Assembly (NCBI GenBank): GCA_963781805.1
Contig: CAWAHF010000004.1
Coordinates: 5,766,001-5,830,000, forward strand
DNA from: JAFGPL01 sp963781805
GTDB lineage: Bacteria; Bacteroidota; Bacteroidia; Bacteroidales; UBA10428
Direction of reading: 5' to 3'
Length of the DNA: 64,000 bases
The notes beneath the pieces are model-generated. The model was not told where the DNA came from and ran no database searches. It was given only the letters and a program-made list of their open reading frames with translations. Below, piece by piece: positions 57,095-64,000 of this stretch. Within the stretch, counting starts at the first letter, position 1; the number at the start of each line of letters is the position of its first letter. The position numbers were made by a program, and so were the translations under genes.

Positions 57095-57622
57095 TTAAGG
57101 TTTAAAATATTTATCAACTAATTTCTTTGCAGCAATTGTATCAATTACCATTAAGTGTCCACCGAAATGATATGCCCCAAGTGTTTTAACATAATGGTCT
57201 ATCAGTTTGGTTTTTGACTCAAATGAAACAAATCCGTCTCCTCCTCTTTGAAAAGACACTTTACATGCATATGAAACAAGGTTTCCTGGAACGCCCTCAT
57301 ATAATTTGTCTTTTCCAAGGTTAAAAGGAGCACTCTCAAGTAAAAACATATAAACATGGTCAGTCCTCACTGTAAAACTTATCAATCCTTGAACAATATC
57401 TGGATTATCTATTATTGTTAATTTATAGACTTCTCTGTCAGGTTGGTTAAACTCATATTTCCAATCAAATAACCATCCTCTAGATTTTGTAATAGTTTTT
57501 AAATCCGTCTTTGTCAATAACGAAATCTCTGTCCGGAAACTGTCTCCACTTATGGTATTAAGTATCGAGTCAGTCAGTTTATCAATCTCAAAATCAAGTT
57601 TATATATATTCGGTTTTGCCAT
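57095..57622 (-). CDS. Hypothetical protein, GNAT-like fold suspected
   Basis: 175 residues from the ATG at 57622 (MAKPNIYKL). Strand-rich with the patterns VYKLTIIDNPDIVQGLISF, VYMFLLESAPFNLGKDKLYE and GNLVSYACKVSFQRGGDGFV ending in HYVKTLGAYHFGG and MVIDTIAAKKLVDKYF; this order is GNAT-like. Acetyl-CoA-binding motif Q/RxxGxG/A is not clearly present. It forms a two-gene minus-strand unit with the 49-residue gene. A toxin-like module is possible but not shown. Confidence 0.55.
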   Translation of the reverse strand: MAKPNIYKLDFEIDKLTDSILNTISGDSFRTEISLLTKTDLKTITKSRGWLFDWKYEFNQPDREVYKLTIIDNPDIVQGLISFTVRTDHVYMFLLESAPFNLGKDKLYEGVPGNLVSYACKVSFQRGGDGFVSFESKTKLIDHYVKTLGAYHFGGHLMVIDTIAAKKLVDKYFKP

Positions 57623-57669
57623 ATACAAATATACAAAATATCAATGATTTTCTATCATGGTGAGCAGTC

Positions 57670-57691
57670 AGCTGGCATTACACACAACGTT
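57670..57691. repeat. Left half of palindromic site R9, interrupted by intron C
   Basis: AGCTGGCATTACACACAACG; the related word AAGCTGGCGTTAC resumes at 58619-58631, on the other side of intron C. Confidence 0.45.
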
Positions 57692-58616
57692 TTGTTGTAT
57701 GCTCTTGAAAAAGTCAAAAAATACAAATAAACTTTTAAAGAAGCAAAACAACAAGTGTGTATTTTTACTCCCTTTGGTCGTGAGAACGCTTTCGCTAAGT
57801 TCCAGAGGGTGAAAGTCTCCCGAATCAAGTTCGGGACAGGCTCTTACACACTGGGGTAACGCCCGGAAGTGTTAGTAAGCCGCAAAGCCTGTCCCGTACC
57901 GAAGGTCGGGGGTGGTTTGTCGCGAGGCATGCACTGAAGGAAGCGGGACTACAAAATCCGATACTGATACTTCGACAAGCTCAGTATAAACCAAGCAGGA
58001 ACGGCATATGAGGCTGGGAGATGGGGATAAGCAAGCATCCCGATGATGAGTTTTGTTAATTTTGACTTGCAAAATTTTACAAACTCAATATCGGGACTGC
58101 AGGAATTGGAGGAAGGAACCGAACGCAGTGAGTTCATGAACACCATTAAAATTAATTTTATTGTGAATAAAATGCTCTTACTGCGCCTTCGCGTAGCCGC
58201 TTCGGCGGAGCAAGGCCGGGGGAGGTCTTGGATTAGATTCGGCATTTCTATAAACCAAGAAGTCAGCAGAGGCCATAGTAGCTGGCGGAACTTAGCTCCA
58301 GCGATCTCACGATCGCAGGGAGTAAACGAGCCGTCATAGAGAGACGGAGGCCTCACAGAGCCAGTGAAGGGCTGAACGTTAGGTTGTCCCTAATTCGATA
58401 AGGAGGTCAAAACTTCGAGTTTACTAGCCTTATCTTAAATAAAGACAAAGGCATTGTCGGTGAAAAGAGCGGTTATGCTGATATGCGATGAACCGCCGTA
58501 TACAGCCTGTCCCGAGTATTCTCTCGGGAAGACCCGGGAGTTTACCCTGACGAAGGAAGGGTACAGTGGTGTGAGAGGTGAACCAGTGGGCTACTCGCTC
58601 ACTGGCCATCTCGATT
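57692..58616 (+). mobile_element. ORF-less group II intron copy C, 5' truncated
   Basis: Identity to copy D begins at TTGTTGTATGCTC (57692), so about the first 30 bases (GTGTGCGCCCTG...) are missing. The rest is complete to TCTCGATT, with domain V at 58490-58578 and a different domain VI hairpin (CCAGTGGGCTACTCGCTCAC). No reverse transcriptase. Confidence 0.82.
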
Positions 58617-58627
58617 GTAAGCTGGCG

Positions 58628-59524
58628 TTACTTATATTTATTTATCAATTCAAATGTCTTTGGATAATATAATTCATAATAAATCAATGGTTTCTCAATC
58701 GGAAAAGTCACATAGCTATCTATTATGTAATCCAAAAACTGTTTTCTTTCTTTAACCTTAAGGCTTGTTATAAAATCTGCAATGTTCTTATCATTCCAAG
58801 TCATTAGCAGTGACCAAAAATAATGTGGATAGATTTCAGCAGCAGCTCCATCAAATGTGTCATGAAGAAGAAATAAATTATACAAAGCTTTTGAATCCTT
58901 TTTTATCACATCATTTGTAAGATTATTAATTTCTAATCCTTGTCTTCTTGTAGCAATAAATAGTTCATTCTCAGAATCCAATTTAAAATCCTTTTTTGAG
59001 AAATCGAATCTAAAATAAAATGTATCAACTTTAACTAAATCTTCAGGAGGAATATATCCAAAGGCACCATTTTCTATCCAGGCAGTATGTGCGTAATCAT
59101 TATATAAAATCAATTGTCCAGCCTTTGCTGTGAAAATCGTCTGGTCATTTATTATTGCTTCTTTTTGATTTAAATCAGGTCGTAAAATTGCAAGGTATGT
59201 ATTCTCAAGACTTGCAGGATTGCATTTTAACTTTGAATCACCAAATAATAAATGAATCAAGTCTCCATATTTGTCATAGTGATTGGCATATAAAACTATG
59301 TTTGTACAACCTATAATCATTAATGTTGAATCCGATAATTTGTAAACATAAATATAAATCCCGCTACCAATTTCCCTTTCTGGTTGTCCAAAAGTCTCAA
59401 CGATGCTTTTGTTATCCATATCCTTTTTAAGGTTGGATTTAAAATAATTAAAAGTCAATTCTTGAGCATTAATTGTGAAAATGCACAGAAAAATCAGAGT
59501 CAGGTTTAGAAAGATAGTTTTCAT
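58628..59524 (-). CDS. Exported hypothetical protein
   Basis: 298 residues with a signal peptide (MKTIFLNLTLIFLCIFTINA). The N-terminal half has a small fold including ETFGQPEREIGSGIYIYVYK and LSDSTLMIIGCTN, a pattern seen in SmpA/OmlA-like beta-sandwich domains, and the rest is helical. No known family was recognised with confidence. It is a single-gene minus-strand unit between sites R9 and R7. Confidence 0.65.
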   Translation of the reverse strand: MKTIFLNLTLIFLCIFTINAQELTFNYFKSNLKKDMDNKSIVETFGQPEREIGSGIYIYVYKLSDSTLMIIGCTNIVLYANHYDKYGDLIHLLFGDSKLKCNPASLENTYLAILRPDLNQKEAIINDQTIFTAKAGQLILYNDYAHTAWIENGAFGYIPPEDLVKVDTFYFRFDFSKKDFKLDSENELFIATRRQGLEINNLTNDVIKKDSKALYNLFLLHDTFDGAAAEIYPHYFWSLLMTWNDKNIADFITSLKVKERKQFLDYIIDSYVTFPIEKPLIYYELYYPKTFELINKYK

Positions 59525-59577
59525 ATTTTCATGTCTTAATCGGTTCGTTTATTATAGTACGGAGGTTTCCCACGCTT

Positions 59578-59702
59578 GCTTACACACGTTGGCGGTAAGA
59601 AATCGTTGCGCATTTCGAAGCACTTACCTATCAAGCCGCTAAGCCGTTGATTAATTGTTATGTCGTTCAAATTTAGCACTATCTGCGCAATGTTTTTTAC
59701 CG
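59578..59702. repeat. Palindromic cassette-type site R7, abutting intron D
   Basis: Left CTTACACACGTTGGCGGTAA; right GTTGATTAATTGTTATGTCG and TTTTTTACCGCG. The right half matches R6; TTCGAAGCACTT matches R5. Intron D starts right after it. Confidence 0.65.
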
Positions 59703-60645
59703 CGTGTGTGCGCCCTGCATGAGCATGAGCGCACACTTGTTGTATGCTCTTGAAAAAGTCAAAAAATACAAATAAACTTTTAAAGAAGCAAAACAACAAG
59801 TGTGTATTTTTACTCCCTTTGGTCGTGAGAACGCTTTCGCTAAGTTCCAGAGGGTGAAAGTCTCCCGAATCAAGTTCGGGACAGGCTCTTACACACTGGG
59901 GTAACGCCCGGAAGTGTTAGTAAGCCGCAAAGCCTGTCCCGTACCGAAGGTCGGGGGTGGTTTGTCGCGAGGCATGCACTGAAGGAAGCGGGACTACAAA
60001 ATCCGATACTGATACTTCGACAAGCTCAGTATAAACCAAGCAGGAACGGCATATGAGGCTGGGAGATGGGGATAAGCAAGCACATCTTTGTAACGTCCAT
60101 TTTACAATCCATCTTTTAGTAGATGCTGTAGGAATTGGAGGAAGGAACCGAACGCAGTGAGTTCATGAACACCATTAAAATTAATTTTATTGTGAATAAA
60201 ATGCTCTTACTGCGCCTTCGCGTAGCCGCTTCGGCGGAGCAAGGCCGGGGGAGGTCTTGGATTAGATTCGGCATTTCTATAAACCAAGAAGTCAGCAGAG
60301 GCCATAGTAGCTGGCGGAACTTAGCTCCAGCGATCTCACGATCGCAGGGAGTAAACGAGCCGTCATAGAGAGACGGAGGTCTCACAGAGCCAGTGAAGAG
60401 CTGAACGTTAGGTTGTCCCTAATTCGATAAGGAGGTCAAAACTTCGAGTTTACTAGCCTTATCTTAAATAAAGACAAAGGCATTGTCGGTGAAAAGAGCG
60501 ATAGTGCTGATACCTGACGAACCACTGTATACAGCCTGTCCCGAGTATTCTCTCGGGAAGACCCGGGAGTTTACCCTGACGGAGGAAGGGTACGGTGGTG
60601 TGAGAGGTTCTCCGATAGGCTATCAGCCTATCGGCTGCCTCGATT
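59703..60645 (+). mobile_element. ORF-less group II intron copy D
   Basis: Starts GTGTGTGCGCCCTGCATGAG and ends CCTCGATT. Domain V is at 60519-60607 and keeps base pairing by linked changes (ACCACTGTA against TACGGTGGT). Domain VI is CCGATAGGCTATCAGCCTATCGG. No reverse transcriptase. IS91 copy 2 begins right at its 3' end. Confidence 0.86.
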
Positions 60646-60727
60646 GAACTAAACCTCCTGTCGTCGGTAGGTTTACGTTTGGCACATTGTTGTTACTTTG
60701 CATTTATAAATTTAACACATTAAAATT

Positions 60728-61595
60728 ATGAAAAAAAAATACTTTTACACCAGTAGAGTTAGATGAACTGCTAAGGGTCGTTCACGTTCGAATGGAAGTG
60801 GAACATTTTTCCAATAGTTCCATTAATTGCTACCTCTATGCAGCCAAACAACTATGTTTATTTTGCGGTAACCTCCCTGATAAACTTGAGGAACAAGATA
60901 TTTTTGATTACCTGAACTAACTGAAAAATGAAAAACACCTCAGCCGGGAAACTGTTCGCAACCATTTGCAGGGAATCCGTTTTGTTTATCGTTGTGTTTA
61001 TAAACGAACCGACATCATCCGTGATATACCCTATCCGAAGAAAACAAAGAAGTTACTGGTAATTCTTAGCAGTAAAGAGCTGAAACTGTTGTTTGCATCA
61101 GCCAAAAGCCTGAAGCACCGGATGATTTTGAAAATCGCTTATAGTGGTGGGCTTCGAAGAAACGAGATCTGCCGGTTGAAGATTGTGGATATTGACACAA
61201 AAAACCACCTTATCCGTATCGAAAACAGCAAGGGTAATAAAGATCGCTATACTTTACTGGCCAAAAGCCTGGTTGCTGAACTCCGGGAATATTATAAAAG
61301 ATACAAACCGGTTAAATACCTATTCAATGGGCGCATCAAAGGATTTCAATATAGCGAAGAAGGTTTACGCTGGACCTTTAACCAGGCTTTGTTGAAATCA
61401 GCGATACAAAAAGATGTGAGTTTACATTCCCTCAGGCATGCTTTTGCATCACACCTACTCGCCATGGGGACGAGCCTGTTTACCATTCAAAAGCTCCTGG
61501 GGCATGATGATATACGTACAACCATGTTATATCTTCAGGTTAACCACCAGTTCAATCAAAAACCATTAATCAGCCCTCTTGACCTTATCCGGTGA
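60728..61595 (+). pseudogene. Tyrosine recombinase of IS91 copy 2, two lesions
   Basis: The ATG at 60728 is out of frame because of nine A residues (60731-60739) where eight would keep the frame. In the correct frame the text continues FTPVELDELLRVVHVRMEVE ... DIFDYLN, then an in-frame TAA at 60918-60920, then LKNEKHLSRETVRNHLQGIR. From there the catalytic domain is intact: GLRRNEI, HSLRHAFASHLL, LLGHDDI, Y in TMLYLQ, ending SPLDLIR. The ORF from 60966 is only the surviving 3' part. The stop overlaps the transposase start. Confidence 0.85.
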
Positions 61596-62797
61596 TGAGC
61601 TATACCAAACCCCTCTTTGAGGTGGCTGATATCATTCGCGGGTACCGGAACTTAATTGAAGAAAAGGGAAGTTTAACAACTCACCGGAAAAAAGTGTTTA
61701 CCAACCTCGCGCAATGCCGTACGGCAGCCCTAGGATATCATAAGGACAAATGCGATAATCCGCAGTGCGGATTTACCCATGTTTCATACAACAGTTGCCG
61801 TGACAGACACTGTCCAAAATGTAACGGCATTAAACGTGAAAAATGGGTTTGCATGCGTGAAGAAGACCTGCTGCCGGTTAGGTATTATCATGTTGTTTTT
61901 ACGGTTTCGGATAAAGCAAATCCCCTGTTTCTTGTACAGCCGGTTAAGCTATATAACCTGCTTTTTTCTAGTGCATGGGAAACTATCAAAAAGTTTGGCC
62001 TGGATCACAAGCACCTGGGGGCACAAACCGGAATGATAGCGGTGCTCCATACGTGGGGGCAGAATATAGCTTTGCATCCGCATATTCATTGCATTATTCC
62101 TGCAAGGGGCATTACTAAGAACGAAAAATGGCGAAATACCCGCCAGCAGGGTAAGTACCTTTTCCCGGTTAAAGCGCTAAGCAAAGTGTTCCGGGGCATA
62201 TTCTGCGACGGGTTGATTGCATTAGACAAGAAAGGTGCAATTTGCCTGGAGCATAAATTTGACCCGCAGAAGAAATACCTGCACCCATTCTACAAAAAAA
62301 AGTGGGTGGTATATGCCAAATTACTCATGTATAATCCCATGCAGGTTGTAAACTATATTGGCAGGTATACCCACCGCATTGCCATTAGCAATCACCGGAT
62401 CAGAGATATCAGCAGGGGAAGGGTAAGTTTCTCCTGGTTCAATTACCGGAATTCAAAACCGGGAATTATGGAACTGCAGGCTGAAGAATTTCTCCAACGT
62501 TTTTCCAAGTATATTCTCCCTTATGGTTTTATGAAAATAAGGCATTATGGTATATTGGGCTCAAGAAAAAAATCGGCTGCTCTGTCTTTGGCCCGGAAAT
62601 CATTGAACGCAGAACCTCCTGTTTCAAGAAAGGGATTGAGCTGGCAGGAACTGTTCATGATCCTTTTTGGCCGCGAACCTTTTACCTGTCCGGTTTGTAA
62701 AAAAGGTAAAATGGTTGTTATCCAATCGGTGTATCCCAGGTCAAGAGGAAGTCCACGGTTTAAGATCATCCCCAACTATGCTTTTTCATTACAGTAA
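61592..62797 (+). CDS. IS91-family Y2 transposase, copy 2
   Basis: 401 residues. Zinc-binding N-terminal region (CDNPQCGFTHVSYNSCRDRH, followed by CPKC), HUH motif HPHIHCIIP, tyrosine helix YIGRYTHRIAIS, and a C-terminal FTCPVCKKGKM. It overlaps the recombinase stop by 4 bp (TGATG), suggesting coupled translation originally. Clearly related to but diverged from copy 1, so the two elements arrived separately. Confidence 0.92.
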   Translation: MMSYTKPLFEVADIIRGYRNLIEEKGSLTTHRKKVFTNLAQCRTAALGYHKDKCDNPQCGFTHVSYNSCRDRHCPKCNGIKREKWVCMREEDLLPVRYYHVVFTVSDKANPLFLVQPVKLYNLLFSSAWETIKKFGLDHKHLGAQTGMIAVLHTWGQNIALHPHIHCIIPARGITKNEKWRNTRQQGKYLFPVKALSKVFRGIFCDGLIALDKKGAICLEHKFDPQKKYLHPFYKKKWVVYAKLLMYNPMQVVNYIGRYTHRIAISNHRIRDISRGRVSFSWFNYRNSKPGIMELQAEEFLQRFSKYILPYGFMKIRHYGILGSRKKSAALSLARKSLNAEPPVSRKGLSWQELFMILFGREPFTCPVCKKGKMVVIQSVYPRSRGSPRFKIIPNYAFSLQ

Positions 62798-63026
62798 TGA
62801 ACCTTATTCCATTTTGCCTCAAACTGAGGTAGTGGAATAGTCATGTATAAAAGCAACCAAAATGCACTAAAAAACAGGAATCCCAATCGTTCTTAGCTTT
62901 ATTTTGGATGAAAAATCAGGCAAACGTTCTTTTTTAACCGGATATAAATTCAAATGACGGAAAAATTCTCATTTGAAACGCCCACAAAAACCATTCAATT
63001 CACATAGTGCTTCGAATCCGGTACTC
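62798..63026. other. 3' non-coding end of IS91 copy 2
   Basis: About 230 bases with no gene; should contain the rolling-circle origin end of the element. A short inverted pair CCTTATTCCATTTTGCCTC / GAGGTAGTGGAATA lies near 62806-62840. Confidence 0.5.
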
Positions 63027-63030
63027 GTTC

Positions 63031-63116
63031 AACAACGGATAGGATTAATCGGATTTATGCCGGAGCTATTTTTTTTGGGTGACCGATTAATTCTATTCTA
63101 AATGTTATGTGCAGGG
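63031..63116. repeat. Palindromic cassette-type site R10
   Basis: Begins AACAACGGATAGG and ends AATGTTATGTGCAGGGC. Stem GGATAGGATTAATCGG (63037-63052) pairs with CCGATTAATTCTATTC (63083-63098). It precedes the stop of the S41 peptidase gene on the minus strand. Confidence 0.7.
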
Positions 63117-63142
63117 CAATCTTTTTATCTCTTCAGTTACCA

Positions 63143-64000
63143 TTAATCCTCAATCCTTTCTTGAAGATAAGTTATAGCATAATTAACTATTTCATCATTA
63201 CTTGATATTGAATCTAAATTATTAATTTCAATATCCGGATATATACCCGATCCTTGGGAATAGTTGAATTGATTATCAACATCAATAGTAGATGTTAATT
63301 TAATATTTATACCATTAGGCAAACTATAAAACATCGGGGCTCCGCCAGCCCCTCCCGTATTGCCACCAATTATAGTAACATACGGCATGCTTTTCATTAA
63401 TAAAACAAATGTTTCAGCGGCACTGTAAGTCCCTCTGTTTGTTAAAATTGCAATATTTTTAGTGAATTGTGTCTTTCCATCAGGTTCAATAACATGTGTT
63501 ATCCATTCTGAAAAATTATCGTGCCCCTTACCCGTTTTTTGCTTGGTGTAAAAAGCTATATGTGGGCTGTCGCAAAAACGACTGGCTACAGTAAAACTGT
63601 TATCGCCCGATCCTCCTCCATTTGATCTAATATCCAATATCATGGCTTCTGCATTTTCCAATTCTTTTAAGATTTGATCAATTTTTTCAAATTCATCGTT
63701 ATTCGAGGAAAAAAACTGTTTTATTCTGATGTATCCAATTGAATTATCTTGAAATAGGCCATATTCAAATACATCCCCAAATTCCTTATGCCATTTAAAT
63801 AAATCTGATATTCTCACATAACTATATGCATTATACGGGTAGTCCTCCTCAAAATTATAACTAAAAGTTTGGTTTTTATTATATAGTATAACATGCCCAT
63901 CTTTAAGAATAAGTGTCATCTCATAGAATATTGATAAAAGCTGATTAAAGGAGGTGTTTTCATCAACCTTGGGTCTGTAAACCTGATATACAGAATCCCA
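63143..64000 (-). CDS. S41-family C-terminal-processing-like peptidase, 5' partial
   Basis: The minus-strand frame is open past the first ATG at 63919 to the window edge (WDSVYQVYRPKVDENTSF...), so at least 285 residues are visible and the start lies outside. LSIFYEMTLILKDGHV is the usual S41 start of the catalytic part; DIRSNGGGSGDN and NRGTYSAAETFVLLMKS (with catalytic-type serine) and GGNTGGAGGAPMFYSLPNG are typical of the protease fold. A PDZ domain is not obvious in the visible part. It probably processes exported proteins; it is the first gene to the right of site R10, in the same orientation as the other units. Confidence 0.87.
   Translation of the reverse strand, partial: WDSVYQVYRPKVDENTSFNQLLSIFYEMTLILKDGHVILYNKNQTFSYNFEEDYPYNAYSYVRISDLFKWHKEFGDVFEYGLFQDNSIGYIRIKQFFSSNNDEFEKIDQILKELENAEAMILDIRSNGGGSGDNSFTVASRFCDSPHIAFYTKQKTGKGHDNFSEWITHVIEPDGKTQFTKNIAILTNRGTYSAAETFVLLMKSMPYVTIIGGNTGGAGGAPMFYSLPNGINIKLTSTIDVDNQFNYSQGSGIYPDIEINNLDSISSNDEIVNYAITYLQERIED

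Larger units (their letters stand above)
60644..63026 (+). mobile_element. IS91-family element copy 2 with companion recombinase
   Basis: The left end TTGAACTAAACC at 60644 matches copy 1. The right end is inferred at a GTTC (63027-63030) directly before site R10, since IS91 elements insert next to GTTC or CTTG. The recombinase is a pseudogene; the transposase is intact. Confidence 0.65.

Noticed and set aside
57949..58356. Open frames on both strands inside the group II introns (also 48861-49435, 52793-53146, 60116-60385)
   Set aside because: They recur because the introns are repeated, fit no known family, and overlap structured RNA segments. Not reverse transcriptase.
59536..59799. 87-residue minus-strand open frame
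   Set aside because: It overlaps site R7 and the start of intron D, has mixed composition and no family match.
39211..63116. Classical attC sites
   Set aside because: Most cores do not match RYYYAAC/GTTRRRY, so the name attC is not used; only the general likeness is reported.
1..64000. tRNA or rRNA genes
   Set aside because: No cloverleaf with conserved TTCRANY arm or rRNA sequence was found by eye in the intergenic regions.

Overview
The window is a stretch of a Bacteroidota (Bacteroidetes) chromosome. The signs are type IX secretion C-terminal sorting domains, a TonB-dependent receptor with a carboxypeptidase-regulatory-like N-terminal domain, an ECF sigma/FecR pair, LytTR two-component signalling, the carboxynorspermidine route to spermidine, promoters of the TAnnTTTG kind, and many plant-polysaccharide enzymes. 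An environmental Bacteroidales-like organism fits best. No rRNA, tRNA or CRISPR array was recognised.

Positions 1-39150 look like ordinary chromosome. In order they hold a MEMO-AMMECR1 fusion (cut by the window edge), a MacB-type ABC exporter, the two-gene carboxynorspermidine dehydrogenase/decarboxylase operon, a metallo-beta-lactamase-fold hydrolase, a degenerate DUF559 protein, a GH3 + GH51 operon, a secreted propeller-like protein, a LytS/LytR-type pair, a TPR protein, a TonB receptor, a membrane protein + XRE regulator pair, an alcohol dehydrogenase-like reductase and a GH9 cellulase. They continue with an ECF sigma/FecR/TonB-domain operon, a TetR-TolC-MFP-RND efflux operon ending in a PG0541-like gene, and a rhamnose block (rhaT, rhaB, rhaA) divergent from a GH88-type hydrolase.

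Positions 39200-63120 are very different. Every non-transposase gene lies on the minus strand as a one- to three-gene unit: secreted proteins, two HigB/HigA modules, a HepT/MntA module, a Fic protein, a GNAT-like gene with a 49-residue partner, and hypotheticals. Units are separated by palindromic sites of about 90-210 bp with related ends. This looks like an integron-style cassette array without a visible integrase, although the site cores do not match the classical attC consensus. The sites are heavily invaded on the plus strand by four ORF-less group II intron copies plus one relic, an IS110 element lodged in the last domain of one intron, and two IS91-family elements with companion tyrosine recombinases. 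The introns carry an unusual insertion of about 50 nt in domain V. The IS110 non-coding end carries 7-nt matches to its own target and end, as expected of a bridge RNA. Small GC-rich hairpin repeats have inserted into the introns and into one recombinase gene.

The window ends inside an S41 peptidase gene. Starts were moved to internal methionines where a signal peptide or an overlap with a neighbour made that clearly better. Ends of introns and IS91 elements are approximate, as stated in each entry.
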